From: Apostichopus japonicus
Taxonomy: Eukaryota; Echinodermata; Holothuroidea; Aspidochirotida; Stichopodidae
Assembly: GCF_037975245.1 (NCBI RefSeq)
Contig: NC_092568.1
Span: 9,575,501-9,635,500 of the forward strand
DNA length: 60,000 nucleotides
Direction: 5' to 3'
In this document: one piece after another, positions 34,102-48,800 of the stretch
Position numbering within the stretch: the stretch's first letter is position 1
Layout: every line of letters starts with the position of its first letter
Program-made: the position numbers and the translations under genes
Notes under the pieces: generated by a model
Told to the model about the DNA's origin: nothing
What the model saw: only the letters and a program-made list of their open reading frames with translations
The model's database searches: none

Positions 34102-35099
34102 AGCAGAAAGGTTGTATGACAAGGTGTATACGCACCCCAGTTTTCAAAGCTCCACAACATTTTCATGTGAAGAGAATTTATATGGGGATTGTTGTTAACC
34201 TGCGTGGAATGTTAACACTACATGTGTCAATTCAAGTTTCGTACAATGCCAAAATACAGCACCATCTTGCAGCTAATCTATAGCACCCTTGATTACACCA
34301 AAAGAAAAACATAGTACCCACACCAATGGAAATCCTGCATATGGGCCTCCCTTGTCAAATCGGAAGCAAGTTTTATTTTTGCTAGCTGTTGGGGTAGTTG
34401 CTTTATGATGACCAATAATAGACAGGCAGTAAACTATGATCTATAATAATTCTTTCTAACCTCATTTCAAGGGTTTATTTATTTTATTTTTTTCCCCTTT
34501 GTTGCCTTTTTTGAAATAGTCTTCCTCTATCTTCAGTCAGTTTTTCTAACCAGAAATTTGATGTCCTGGAGTCAAGAAAGACATCCTATATGTGTATATT
34601 ATGGATATGTGAGTTTGGTGTAAACTATTCCATGTAAAGTGATATAAATTATGTTGTTAACTAGAAATATATTAAACGTGGAGCATATAACAAGTATCTA
34701 CTTATTATATATCTCGTCTCTTTTGTTATTTTTATTAAATTTTAAATTTGTTCAACGTTTGAAATATCCAGAGGAGAGTCCAAGTTGTTTTTTGGGCTGA
34801 TGAAAGGCTGATCTATTCTACAAATCCTGGTGAATTTTGATCGAAATATTAATAATTGAATTTGACTTAGTTTGTTCCATAGGTGAACTTATAAGTAAAC
34901 ATACCTAGGTACAGCAAGGGTAAGTGTTGTGTGCAGAGAAAGTGTACATGATGATTATAATCAGCAGTTATGTTTACGACACTTAATCGACCACAAATGT
35001 GGAAGCATCCCGCAAGGGTTTATGGATTACAACTTACACGTCGGGTGGCTTCCAATTCAACATATAAACACAAATTTGGAATCTTTTCAATTTTGAAAG

Positions 35100-35240
35100 T
35101 CATTTTAGATGGGGAACCCGTAGATAGCTCTGGGATGAAAAATCACCTCACTTTGACCCAGCCGGGTATCGAACCCGGAACCTCCAGATTGCTAAGCCTC
35201 ATTGCTTCAAACGCCACCGCCTTTATCAACTCGGCCAAAG
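35100..35240 (-). mobile_element. tRNA-derived SINE or tRNA pseudogene
   Basis: The minus strand has an A-box TGGCCGAGTTGATAAAGGCG (Leu/Ser-type) and a B-box GGTTCGATACC within CCGGGTTCGATACCCGG. The spacing is tRNA-like, but the acceptor stem is not closed and a non-tRNA body follows. Confidence 0.6.
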
Positions 35241-35639
35241 CACATGGTTTTGGCAGTGGATGTCAACACAATACACGATGGCTTCCAAACATTACATATT
35301 TGTCAACAACCTCCACTCCACCCCCCCCCCCCCCCTTTACCATATCAATTATGTTGATGAATCAGTATATTAAACATTACATTCTCAAACACCTGTCTGC
35401 TACAGCTTTCACGTTGGCATGGAATTCTAGTCTACCAAAATAAGATGTATTAAGCAAGATGATGATATAGAAAGAGAGCAAAGAGAATAGACACTGGAAA
35501 TATGGATTTTATGTCTTTATTATTCCATCATTCTGGGAATTTTGGAAATAACTGAAAGTATATAGCTTATAATTGCCTCAGTATAGCTCACAAAAAATAA
35601 TATGTATTCTATATGAGAACGTTGACTGTAGGAATAGCA

Positions 35640-35684
35640 TCTATGTATACATATATGTGTATATATAAATGTATATATATATAT

Positions 35685-35716
<32 letters not shown>

Positions 35717-35812
35717 TCATATATATATATATATATATTCATATATATATATATATTCATATATATATATATTCATATATATATATATATATGTTCATAT
35801 ATATATATATAA
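35640..35812. repeat. (TA)n array with TTCA punctuation
   Basis: TA blocks of 8-11 dinucleotides separated regularly by TTCA, as a compound microsatellite. Confidence 0.95.
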
Positions 35813-38599
35813 ATTCCCAGCATCTGCTTAAGATCAGGTACTTTGAAGAAAACTTAAAAGAAAGACAATGTTGTAAATAATAGCTTTACTTGATGATGTC
35901 AGATGGCAATGCATTATGTTTACAAGCAGTTTTAATTACAGTTAAGGAATTATTACAGCATTTGATGATAGGGATACTGTAATTATGGTCCAGAAAGTTG
36001 ATTAATCTCATGAAATTAAGAACATATACTTTTAGTGATTGACAGAAATAAATATCTTGAAGCAGAATTTTTTTAGTTTTTTTTAGTTGAGAGTGGTAAG
36101 ATGGATACTACAATTGTTGACAAGCGATATTTACTATCTTTTGTAAAGCTTCTTTTGAAGTAAGTGTTTTCACATCAGTAACAATTAGTTTTGCAAACTT
36201 CACTTGCTTTGCACCGTCTCTTAAGGGTAAATTCCTGTACAACGGAAGAGGGGCTTATTTCAAGGAAATACATTTGGCCTGAGATACAAATGTAAAATCA
36301 TAGTTAAATAAGGAATTAATTTTTGCACAAAACAAAATAGCAAAGGTCGGATGGTTCTGCAGTATCTGCAAAATATATATTTGTTTGTCAAATACAGGAA
36401 GGCTGACCTGACCTGCAGACATCTGCTTTCATTTTTAGTTAATTATTTTTTTTAATTATCAATATTAGGATCTGGGTATTGCCCTAGTAAAATACAATAT
36501 TTATACCATACAAAGGTAGCAGGTGAATCTATAGCTATAAGGGTTAGACCGGCTAAGACCAACTAAATTATCTTGATTTTTTAAAGGTCTTTTTGACAAA
36601 TATCACTGTTATTACGATAAGCAATTTAAAAAAGGTTATGTATGCACGAATTATTTGTGGACATTTCGTAAGCATAATAGTTAGTGTCAACGCACAAATA
36701 TGATCGATAGGTGCCTGGTAGCACCACAAGCTTGGCAAGAAAAACAGCTATGTAGCCTTCCAAAATCCAAAATTTTCTTTCAAGTGAGGGGGGGCGGGGT
36801 TGGGGGAGTGACACAGTGTCCCACTTTTCAACCACGAAATATGGTATCCCTACATCAAATTGGAAGTAGCTGGATGTATTTCATCACTATAACCAAACTA
36901 TCTAGAGCAATTTTCTCTACTATATGAAGTTAGCTCCTAATTAAGGTATGCAAGAGAAAGGGCTAGGCTACAGATATATGCTATGCCAGTATGGTAGGTC
37001 TTTATTATATCTTAATGTTTGTTTTGTAATGTTCATAATATTTTATATTAATATTATATTTATAGTGTTATTTCTATAGGGCGTCACTTTACTCACTTTC
37101 AAACTTCCGTGACTCATTACAACACTGGTGGTACATATGAAAAACAAAACTATCTCTACATACAGGGTCATTTTCTATGCATGGGTCTCAAAACAAACTG
37201 TGTTATGATAAAGAAAATAATTTCAAATTAACCCTGTTGGCAGCAGATATATAAAGGATGCACTGTATCCATCAAAGAGGATGAATTTTAGGCAGAATTT
37301 TAGCCTGGACGTGTTGTAGTCCAAGCAAAAACGAAAAATAAATAAGAGTTATTAATGTTTCTATACCTATTCTGGTTTTCAAGATATTCATTTATATGCT
37401 CCGTTAAAAATGCTCGTTTAAGGCTTAATATAGTGATGAGATCAGCTCCTCGGTGTAGGCCTAAATTTTTCATGATAATCCAATATGTTATAAGTTATAA
37501 TTATTTTTACTGCCGAAAATATGTTCCTTTTTTATTCTTCATATAAACATCAGAGGATCCTTGGGTGCTATCGAACACCACTAATAGCCATTCAAATATC
37601 TAATTATTATTTATGCATAAACATACGCATAATATTTTCGGGCCATAAAAGTCTAATGTTATTCCCATTGAAGTTTTGTGTTGCATCTCAGGAACTGATC
37701 TGATGGTCTGAGTGTTAGACTGAGGAGTCCAGCCACTTTCATAGAAGAGTCTCAGATGTTTACAGAATCATTTCTCAAATACTAACATTGGTACAAGAAA
37801 TACAACCTGGGCTGACAGCATTGATGTTTAACAGTTATAACAACATTACAAAATATTTGTTTTGTGTCCGAAGTTTTTTTTTTGATATCAGGAAATTTAG
37901 ATTTACAAACCCATTCCTTCCCTGTGTAAGATGAAATAGTTTCTTCATTGTACCCTCTTTTAATAAAAAAAAAACACATGATTTTCATTACATAAATGAT
38001 ACTCATGAAAATTGATGCGTAGTAAACTCAAATATGAAATAAGACAGGGAACACTCAAAAAGCACTCCCCCCCCCAACCATCTGAAACATTTTCCTTCAT
38101 ATGAGAAATTTGTCTGTTTGTAAATGCCTGGGAACAAATTTGAACGACCCTCAGCCACCAGACAAGAATTTTTACAACTTTTAAGCAAGTTTTGGTTAAG
38201 TTGAAATTTGCGGCCATTACTGATGGTCATTACTTTATGAGTGACTCTAACGGTAGTGATCATTTTGTCTTGAATAAACTTTTCATTCATATTAATATCT
38301 TAATGAATTTTTAATGTAAACAAAAGCCAAAGAAAAATGAAACAAAAAAATCCTCGTTTAATTTGTTCGAAAGGTGTTTAACTGAAGTATAAAAGAAACC
38401 TGTTAAACCTGCATAGGAAAGCACACTTAATATGGTAGGAAGGGCATGAAAATTAATAACAAAAAAAACCCCAAAAAAATTGAAAAAATTATATTATATT
38501 ATATTATAAATCTCTTGTTGAATCAATTGCTATGCTTTTGTCATTCTCTATATTGTCCATTTAAATATTAAACTCTTAGTTGTAAGAAAGTACTTACTT

Positions 38600-39715
38600 C
38601 ATTTTACCATTCACATAGGACACTTCTCAGTCAAACACGCCATCCCCTGCCCTCTGGTAACCTCCTACATGATACATTTTACCCTTCACATAGGACACTG
38701 CTCAATCAAACATGCCATTCCATGCCCTCTGGTAACCTCCTAAATGATACATTTTACCATTCACATAGGACACTGCTCAATCAAACAGGCCATCCCCTGC
38801 CCTCTGGTAACCTCCTTACGATACATTTTACCATTCACATAGGACACTGCTCAATCAAACACGCCATTCCCTGCCCTCTGGTAACCTCCTAACGATACAT
38901 TTTACCCTTCACAGAGAACACTTCTCATTCAACAACGCCATTCCCTGCCCTCTGGTAACCTCCTAATGATTCATTTTACCATTCACATAGGACGATTCTC
39001 AGTCAAACACGCCATTCCCTGCCCTCTGGTAACCTCCTAATGATACATTTTACCATTCATATAGGACACTGCTCAATCAAGCATGCCATTCCATGCCCTC
39101 TGGTAACCTCCTAATGGTACATTTTACTATTCATATAGCACACTGCTCAATCAAACACGCCATTCCATGCCCTCTGGTAACCTCCTAATGATACATTTTA
39201 CCATTCATATAGGACATTTCTCAATCAACAATGCCATTCCCTGCCCTCTGGTAACCACCTAATGATACATTTTACCATTCATATAGGACATTTCTCAATC
39301 AACAATGCCATTCCCTGCCCTCTGGTAACCACCTAAATGATACATTTTACCATTCACATAGGACACTTCTCAATCAAACACGCCATTCCCTGCCCTCTGG
39401 TAACCTCCTAATGATACATTTTACCATTCACATAGGACACTGCTCAATCAAACACGCCATTCCCTGCCCTCTGGTAACCTCCTAATGGTACATTTTACTA
39501 TTCATATAGGACACTGCTCAATCGAACACGCCATCCCCTGCCCTCTGGTAACCTCCTAATGATACATTTTACCTTTCACACAGGACACTGCTCAATCAAA
39601 CACGCCATTCCCTGCCCTCTGGTAACCTCCTAATGGTACATTTTACTATTCATATAGGACACTGCTCAATCAAACACACCATTCCCTGCACTCTGGTAAC
39701 CTCCTAAGGATACAT
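38600..39715 (-). repeat. 73-bp minisatellite in the GPR137 3' end
   Basis: About fifteen units. On the minus strand each reads GGTTACCAGAGGGCAGGGAA, then TGGCGTGTTTGATTGA and a spacer AATGGTAAAATGTATCATTA. The highest-coordinate unit is the actual end of the GPR137 reading frame (GGYQSAGNGVFD, stop 39668-39666). The array therefore consists of copies of the last codons, stop and start of the 3' UTR. Confidence 0.93.
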
Positions 39716-39861
39716 TGCCTGCAAACAGCATCGGTGGTGTGGTCCCTGGTATGTTGTTACCGGATGTGTAGCTGCTACTCCTAACCAGCGCCCCGTAGCC
39801 GGCATGAATCGACGAGGAATTCAACGGAGTCGATCCTAAGGATGGGATATCCTGGTTATGG
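39666..39861 (-). CDS. GPR137: GPR137 last coding exon
   Basis: Acceptor CTCCGTTAG fits phase 2. Encodes a serine/glycine-rich tail HNQDIPSLGSTPLNSSS to GGYQSAGNGVFD and TGA. The tail is not recognisable from vertebrate proteins; the call rests on phase, openness and position. Confidence 0.78.
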
Positions 39862-42800
39862 CTAACGGAGTAATGGAGTGAGGAACAAACAAGATTATTG
39901 GGATACTAAAATAAAATATCCAATTATTTTATGACACAAAGACAAAATCGTTACATGGTCTGATTCCCTCGGCCACATTCCTAATGGTATATAATATAAG
40001 TACTCTGTTTGAAAGAAATCAATAATTGTGCTACAAGCCTTCTTCTTTTTTATATATTTTTTTCAAAAGAGGCATTCCATTTCTTCACAAATCTCCCCAC
40101 ATGGTTATTTACAATTATTCATTAAACTAACAAATTCTCTTATGCACTTCACGACAACTAAACTACATGTGTTTCTCAAACAGGATGTCTGTTCATGATC
40201 TGTGCCATTTCTATGAGGTAGTGGTTTCCTAACAGGAAGAAAACGATTGCCATCACAGACTATTTCTATTACCCAATTATCTTGAACCTTTTTGACGCAA
40301 TCTATATGTCTTTCATGAACAACTGTTAACCTATTCTGCTTATATCATGACTTCCATAATCCTTCATATACACACAGTACAGAAGAACACCTTTCATTTA
40401 AACACTGCATATACCAACTATCCTACTGGCAATCTTTTCAGATATAGCTGATCTAATGTGTAAAGAGCACCCCCCACCCATCCCCCTCCATCAAAGCAGT
40501 GGAAAAAATATTAAATGCATACTCTCTTGGGATGGCATTGGTCGGTCTACTTAAATCTTCGTCACTGTCATAGCGTCTTGGATCATCAAAAAAGTAAGCT
40601 CTGTGAGAAACTTTGCCTCTCCCTTTCACCTCTGGAACATTCTAGTGATGAAAAAAAAGGACACTATATAACCCCTCTGGGTACAAAGACATGATTACAT
40701 TTTCATTTACCCTTCACACCCCACCCCCTTCCCCCCAAACACACCATTTTCTCTCTCTTTCCTCAACTTATTACAAAATGAACATGAATCAGCAAATGAT
40801 TAACTACATTCTAAAAGTTTGGTACCACAGACACCATTTCGTACATTTTTTGAGTGGAAAAGTGCAGATGGAAGATTTTTTTCCCCTTCACTATTTGATT
40901 ACAACAAACCTCACCGGTTCATAGCAAAGTAACTGCATCATAATATTATGTCTGTTTAAAAGAATATCGCAAATTGAGTCTTCAAAAATAATGCAACTGA
41001 GCTGCTACAAATGAATCTTTAACAGATTAATCAAATGTTGGTATTAAACCTGGAAGCTGTCGGAATTTGGGTCAGTTTATCACAAGAGGACAGATAGCAA
41101 AAGGGATGACGTCCTCCTCTTAGCTGATAGGAGACAGACATTTTGTAATAAAAGTGAAATATGAAAGAAAAATCAGTGGAAAAGGTTACATTACTGTATG
41201 CACAAAGATAGTAGATCCCCTTTCTTGGACATCTCATAGTTACAAATAAATATTCCAGAAAATAATTTTTGATGGTATTTTGATGAAAAGGTAGACACAC
41301 AGGGATAGAGATCTTAAAGTAGGAACAGTGAAATCACTGGCCAGCTTGAATATTTTTTTTCTTTTTTATTTGGGGTATGCTAAAGATAAGACTTGTGAGA
41401 ACACGTCGATTTGGAGACGCATAAGAGGAGTGAACTTAATGCTGGAAAATCAACCAGTAACAAAATGAAACTGAAAGAAGATCGGCTGGTCGTTTTCTTT
41501 TACCGTTAGTGATAAAGAAAGCTTTTTATGTTTTATTGTAAAGGAAGTGAATGTAATGATGCAAGACAATGCAAATAGTGCATGATAATAATCTATGGTA
41601 GGTGGATGTAAGAAATGGGAAATTACGACATCAATGAAAAACCACACAAAAACAAAACAAAGAATGGCTGTCGTATAATGGAATGATCATTATGCGATAA
41701 AATGATTTTCATTTTGATATGATTTCATACTCTGTTGACCTATCAATCTATCTCACGAATCTTACTATAAATTATCAAAGCCTTCACTGTTGGAGTAACC
41801 GTCTGTTTTAATCTTTTACTACAATAACTTGATTAAAGGGGAACTTAACACAGAAAGTTAAATTATTTTAGGTGTCAATATAGCACCGACAGACTGCAAA
41901 CAGTGGGTGGGTTTGTGAAAAACAAAAACTTGAAGAGGATCGCAGGATTTTCCCGGACGTTTGGGGAAAAGAATCTGCAATTCCGAGCTTGTCGATGGAG
42001 ATTCATTAAGTCATTTCTCTTTACATCAAAATCATAGTCCAAGATAGCTTCATGTATGCTGAGCATCAATTCCTTTGGTGAGGGTCTGGTGGGTCAAAGC
42101 CCAGTCCTCTTGAAAGACAACAGGTCATGGACCCAAACGTTTTCGGACCACTATTTATATAGACCGTAAGAAACAACTATCGCTGCTGCTATATGTGCAG
42201 TGACCGTTCAAACATTGTAAGTTGTACTTGGCTCACCTAGTTTAGCAGGTTTCTTCAGTGCTTCAAAAATTTGTGAATAACATCAATTGCATTAGAATTC
42301 ATTCTGGATGGAGATTTCAAATAAGGCCCAAGGAGGAGTTGTAGCCGTTGAACATCACAATCAATAAAAGTGATAGGTTCGGAAGTTACAAACATGTACC
42401 TTAAACATAAATATCTTGAATCTCAAAGTGAAATATAAATACTATGACATATAAACACAATGTCAGTAAATTCATCCTTGTAAACTTACCCCAGATGTGC
42501 ATTTGACTCTGAAGAAGAGGACGACCACTAACGTTGGCAAGAACTCCCAGATGAAAAGAATAACACCGAACAGAATGAACTTTACGTCTGTGAGAGCCTC
42601 GACCAGATCAGCCTTTGCAAAAAATGAAGAAATTGTGGAGATGATTAAAATAGTTACCTCCAACTGCACTAATAAGAAAGAGTCTGTTTTAATAGGTGAT
42701 GTAGGCTCAGTACAATACATACAAATCATCAATGACACTAAATCTAGAGCAGGGGATCTGATCCTTAGCTGCATGTCAGCTTTTGAACAACTAGTGTGAA

Positions 42801-45800
42801 ACCTCTCACGGTCAAGAGGGGTTGGGGGGGGGGGATATCAGACATAGAGAGCCAGTTAGTTCCTTGCCAACCAATCTGCTCAAAATTCAAAATACTGTAA
42901 CTATCTGACTAATGTATAGCAAGTGACTTCAATTTGTCCAACAATTATACAGTGAGAACCAGAAAAGGTTTGTCGCAATCCCTTGTGTTCAAATAGAAAT
43001 TAAAAGAAAATGTTTCAATTTCCAGAAAGAAGTCTTCCTGTGTGATATATCTATAGACACATTTACCCACTTTGAACAAGCAAATACCTGTTAAATAGTT
43101 GTTAAGAGTTACATGACATTGTTTATATACTGTGAAAATATTTGTGAGAAAATGGAAAATTATAATCACCATTTGAGATAACCTGTTGACCCCTTAAGCC
43201 AGTTTTGTGTCCATTTGAGATAACTTGTTGACCCCTTGAAGCTCAGAGGGAGAACCCCTAATTGGGCTTTTAAGTGCACATTTAAAGCTAGAGTAAAGCA
43301 AATTTCATGACCTGGATGCCAGGTATGTTTCGTTGAAGACCCATAGAGCCGCTTCACAGAGATAACCTGAACTGAATTTGACCAAACTATGTTCACCAAA
43401 TGAAAGTCATAGCATTGGAGAATTCACAGATTAATTGTAGATTTAATTTTGCAGTTATCATGTTTAAAAGGTATTCAGGATTTGATGCTTGTTGACCTCA
43501 TGTGACCTTTGATCTCTACCAATATCGATAGGATTCTTGTACTCACCAAACGGGATCTACATACTAACTATTAACTTCAAGAAAGATGTACTTCTTGTGT
43601 TATCATGTTTACAAGATTTTCAGACTCTCATTTAAATGTTGACCTCAAATGACCTTTGAACTTTACAAAAAACAATAGGCTTTTTGTACCCTATAAGACA
43701 GATCCACATACCAACTATGAAGTTAATCCACCATTAACTTTTTGAGTTACCGAGTTTACGGGCAAGTGTCACATACATACACACACAGGCACGCACCCTC
43801 ACACGCTATCACCATCGCATAGATTCCTTTTGCCTCTTGCAAAGGATCCAAAACAAAAGGTTCAAAGATGAATCGGTTCAAGTGACTTCAGATCAGTATA
43901 TATATCAATCATTCAAAAAAATGGTAACCTTTGTACAGAAGAAAAATAAATCTATGAAATACATCCTTTGTACATGATGTTTAACATGCAGCTTGACACA
44001 AGAAGTGCAAACACTGTTTTCATCTGTTTATGCAAACACTCCTCACTAACTTAAACGAAGAGCTACATTTTCATTACCTCATCTGACACATAAAGCCATG
44101 TAAAGCCAAACTTTGGACAGCTACTCTTGGGACTCACGGCTACGATGTTGTACACTGCTCGGGTTGCAAACACCAACACAATGATGACGCATGCTGTAGA
44201 TGCCTGGCAAACTGATATACCCTACAAAAATAAAAATAAAACAATTTCTTTTACCTTTTCACTAGCTGAGAGGATATAATTATGTCACAAAAAAATGTGT
44301 TTTAAAAGATGAAGAATTGTTTCACTGAAGTATCACCACATTTTAACAATTTAAAAAAAAAAAAAATTGGGAACCATGTTTGAAACAAGGAGTTAAAAAG
44401 TAAACTTAAGCAAAACGATACATCCTATTGTCAGAGTTCAACGATGAAGTCACAAATGCTTGCTTTAAGTTTACTTACAGTACAAATTGTGACAATAGCA
44501 ACTCTCAATATTTTCAAAAAGAGGTTCATAGGAATTGAATGCAAGTTTACCAGGAAGTTTAGGAAAAGTTCCTCTTTTACCTTTCTTACAGCCCGCTCTG
44601 AGGAGTTAACTCCGTCAACGTTATCACATTTCCATTTTGTTAAGAAGTGAATATCTCGAAAACCCAAAACAGGGCAAAACCATGAGTACAGTATGGTTCC
44701 ACAAAGCTGTACGAGAATATTAATACTTACAGAGATGAATATAACAAGTCTGGTTGACACATAGTACTGCTCCAGAGACTGATAATTAGGGCTAAATACG
44801 TCACCTGAGATAAATATGCTCACATTTTACAAATTTGGACAAACTCAGGCAAAGCAAAATTTCTAGACCGAACGGTACTCACCCTTGCTTCTAGTAAAAC
44901 GTTCGCCGACGTCATTCTCCATATTTTCCAGATGCAACCAGAGAGAACCAGACTACTGAAAGTGAACATCAACCCATTGATGACCACCCTGGCCTGGACT
45001 ATGTGAGCCGCATACATTTCCTTGGAGATCATAATTGCACTGGAGATATTGACGATGAAGAAGAAAAGAACGAGGGCTAGCACCACCACGCGCAGCCACC
45101 ATTTGAAACAACGGTACTGGTCCGGTTCAAACCTGACCTTAGCCTTCAGGACTACCTGCAAGAGATCCAAGGGGGAAAAATGAAAAAAAAAGTAACATTG
45201 ACACTAAAAAAAAATTAATATGGACATGTTATTTTACTCTTTCCTGAAAAATTGTTTCAAACGTCACTTCTGGATCAAATCAGATGAGTCTGCAAAATTC
45301 ATAGTTTGACTCATCCTCTTAAACAAATAGTTACAGTATGAAATTTACAGCCGCGTTTGCTCATTTTTGAACCACTATGAATTATAATGACGACCTTTTG
45401 CTAAAAAGAGGGACAAAGCAAATCATGTGCTATATATACAGTGCAGCATATTTGGCCCTACACAAGGAATTTAATTCAGTGCTCAAAATTTGGCATAGCA
45501 GTTTTGAATTCTCTGATTGTTTTCATAAAGTAGTACTATTCCTGTGTAGAGGGGGGGAGGCAAGGGTGGAGGCATGTAGAGGGAGGGATTTCCTTTAATA
45601 GCAGGTTTCTAATAGTCTAAATTATCTGGGAATCAGTGCTGAACGTTTTACTGGGTACTGATGTTTAAGTCGGAGTAGCTGAGAGCCTGAGAGATAATTA
45701 CAACATTTTGGAGCTAGAATAAGTATCTCAGAATTGGAAAATGGAAAATTCAAAGGATAGTTAATTTGAGCTTCAGAAATGGTGGAGAAAAATCTTGTCA

Positions 45801-48800
45801 GGGATAAAATATCTCAGTCGAAATAACAATCCCTATAACTAAAGCCACTTGAGTGAAGATTCTGGGATGTAAAAGTCGGTGAAAAAGTTACGTAGTTTGG
45901 CTCTTAAAGTCGGGTATATGGAAGATGAGATGAAAGTGGGGGGGTGTCATGGAAGTGCGAGATAGGGGGCACAATTCTAAAATGTTAACCAACTGGATAG
46001 GTTACTGTAGGTACTTTTATTTGTAGATTGTAGAGAGAAGCAAACGAAATACCTAAATATGGACAGTTCACAGCCCCGGGACAAAACTTTGCACTTAGAA
46101 ATTAACAGATAGAAGGTACTGTAAGAAGTGCGAGTAGAAAATGATTATGATATTAATCCTAATTAATCATTAAAAGTGCAATTATATACAGTACTACATT
46201 AAAGGCATTTGAGCCATTGGAAGATGTACAGACCATAAAATCTCAAGGAAATAGAAACAAGGCAAACCATACACAGTAGAGTAGTTGGACTGAATCTGTT
46301 CATCCACAATTTACAACTTACAATTCACTACGCACAATCAAATTCACTATTAAATGTCAGTGAATCCTCGTATTTGTTACTCTGCAAACCTTCCACATCG
46401 ATAACTACTCGAATTCAAACACCACATCCGTTCAGTTCATTGCTTTTGTTCAAATGGCAAACATCATATAACTTCCCAGTTTGAGTTTCTAAAGGAAGTT
46501 GTTGTCACCTTTTACTGCAGATGTAATCCATATCTCTCTATCTATTTATAGATATATATGTATATATATATGAATATATAGGGAGAGAGAATTCATATGG
46601 TTTAATGTAAATACTGTGAGTTTCCCTAATGTCAACCAACATGATGCATCAGAGGGCAAACTCCCCACTTCTGCTACAAGGGAAAGACTTTGCTACTCAT
46701 AATACAGTATGTACGAGGAAGCCATTATAATGGGGAATCCCCAAGAATAACAAACTTGGCTAAAAGAAAGAGGAAATAGCAATTGTCATTAATATACTGT
46801 ACTGTACTTTGGTTATTATTCTAAATCTACTCAGTCTAGTGTGAAGCTATTGTGTAATGGGAGCATTTGTACAAAACAATGACATTTAAATTTTCCTTTA
46901 TTATCATCCTATACACTAAACAAGCTACTTTACCCCAAAGTACCCCCCCTTTCCCCCTTCCTCTTCTCCTCTCACCAGCATTCCCTCCATCTCCCTAAAA
47001 AAATCAAAACAACTGTTTATAAGTTTTCTGAGGGTATTTGAAACAATTGCCTAACTCATCAACTATCATTTGTGTAAATGAAGTGGGTTTGTTTTAAGTC
47101 TTACTTTCCTTGTTATTTGTTTTGTCTCTTTATGATTACTAGCCTCGTTAACAGTATTTCTGTTTTCTAACTGCACTTCACATGTTCTTTTTCTGTACTG
47201 TACTGTACTGTACTGTGTGTTATGTAATGTTAAAAAAAATTTCAATGACATGAGAAAACAAATTTGAATCAAATTAAATTGTCTGTAACCTCTGGACTGT
47301 TTATCTCATTACCATTCCCTTAACTGAAGTTAGGCACTGGAACAATGAAAATAAAAAAGAAGAGCTAGTTGTCAAGGAAACCACAATAGAGGGATTCCTT
47401 GGACAATTACAGTAACCATGGATACTTGCGACATTTCAACCACCAAATACAAGCCAATTCAAAGGCCATTTCAACACAATTATTATGTAGAATATATGGT
47501 GTGAAATTGAAGAACATTTTGTGACATTTTAATTCATAGTGACTGACTTTTCAAAAACTCAATTTCCTGTAGCTCAAATAATGTTGAACAATTCAATGCA
47601 GCTGTCAAATTTGTGCTTTACAACTTTTGAAGTAGTTTTGCCGTGTTTCCTATAAGCCTCGTTTCTCTTTGCCTGTAAAATCCCAACCTGTGTTGGGTAC
47701 AGTACCTGTTGTATTTTGTAATTCTAAGCAGGGCCAACAGGCGGACATTACCAAAACCAAAGTTGCAACATTGGATAGCTTCCTTATTTTGTAAACAAAG
47801 CTTTTAGCAAACAATTCAAAAGTGAGATTACGGAACTTCCCAAAGGTCACACAGAAATGTTTCCACCCATTCCAGAAAATATTACTCATCACTTTTGGAA
47901 AACATTTCGCAACTTTTCCGGTTTACAAAAAGGAAAGACAAACATTCCGTCTTATTCTGTCGTGATTCTGTACTTAATGTTGAAAAGTAAACAGGCTCTT
48001 TTTGAATCTGCCAAAAAGTACAATACCATTAATAAGTCATTGCGGTTTTTCAGTTTCATTGCTCACAGTCTGCTAACAGTTTGGGGGTATTTTTATCATA
48101 TAATTTAGGACATTTTATTAAGCCTTTCTGACTTGACTTGTTCTGAATTTACTACCACATATTTTTTTATTAAAAGTTCAGTTGGACCTAAAATTTGATT
48201 ATGCGATTCATTCTGTTAAGTTATCTTCTGAGAGGGTTTAACAATTTTAGCAGTTAGATCTTCTTTGGATAAATGAATAGCAAATGCAGGGCAAATTTTG
48301 AAGAACTCTCTTCTAGTCGTCCCTCGGATAACCAGGTCTTACTCTTTGGTTAAAATGTCCGAATGGGCAAACTTGGTTGTCGGAAAACGAGTTGCAGGAT
48401 ACCCTAGAATGAGCAATATGTATACTTAAAACATTTCTCATTGATTCCTAGTTTCTTTTCCCTTGGTTTCCTTTGTCTCTTTCCTACTTTGTAAAGCGCT
48501 TTGTTCTGTGTTAAGCGCTATAGACATGTAATTTATTATTATTATTATTATTGTTACTGTAGGAAGGATGTGTATGATTGGTGAATAGAACACAGGTCTG
48601 CTTTGGGACCAGTAAAAACTCCCCTTTTATGTGGATCATACCACCATTTAATTTCAGTATCTCCAAACTGATGGAGGGTGATTCTAATTTAACAATTTAT
48701 TAGAAACATTTACCAACTTGGACATTAACTGATACCTACAGTACACACACACCTGTGGACGTTATCTACTGACCTGAGCAAAGTATAGGACGAGCAAGCA

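Larger units (their letters stand above)
32200..38599. other. RAB3GAP2-GPR137 intergenic region
   Basis: No gene recognised in 6.4 kb. It contains a MITE copy, a tRNA-type SINE, a C-run at 35321-35334 and a TA-rich array; the rest is AT-rich unique-looking sequence. The 3' end of the GPR137 transcript may reach its right side. Confidence 0.5.

Noticed and set aside
34970-35443. 157-codon plus frame
   Set aside because: Runs antisense across a tRNA-derived SINE and a C-run.
42497-42799. 100-codon plus frame
   Set aside because: Antisense shadow of GPR137 coding exon 4.
44431-44823. 130-codon minus frame in GPR137 intron 2
   Set aside because: The flanking exons join in phase without it and it matches no family position.
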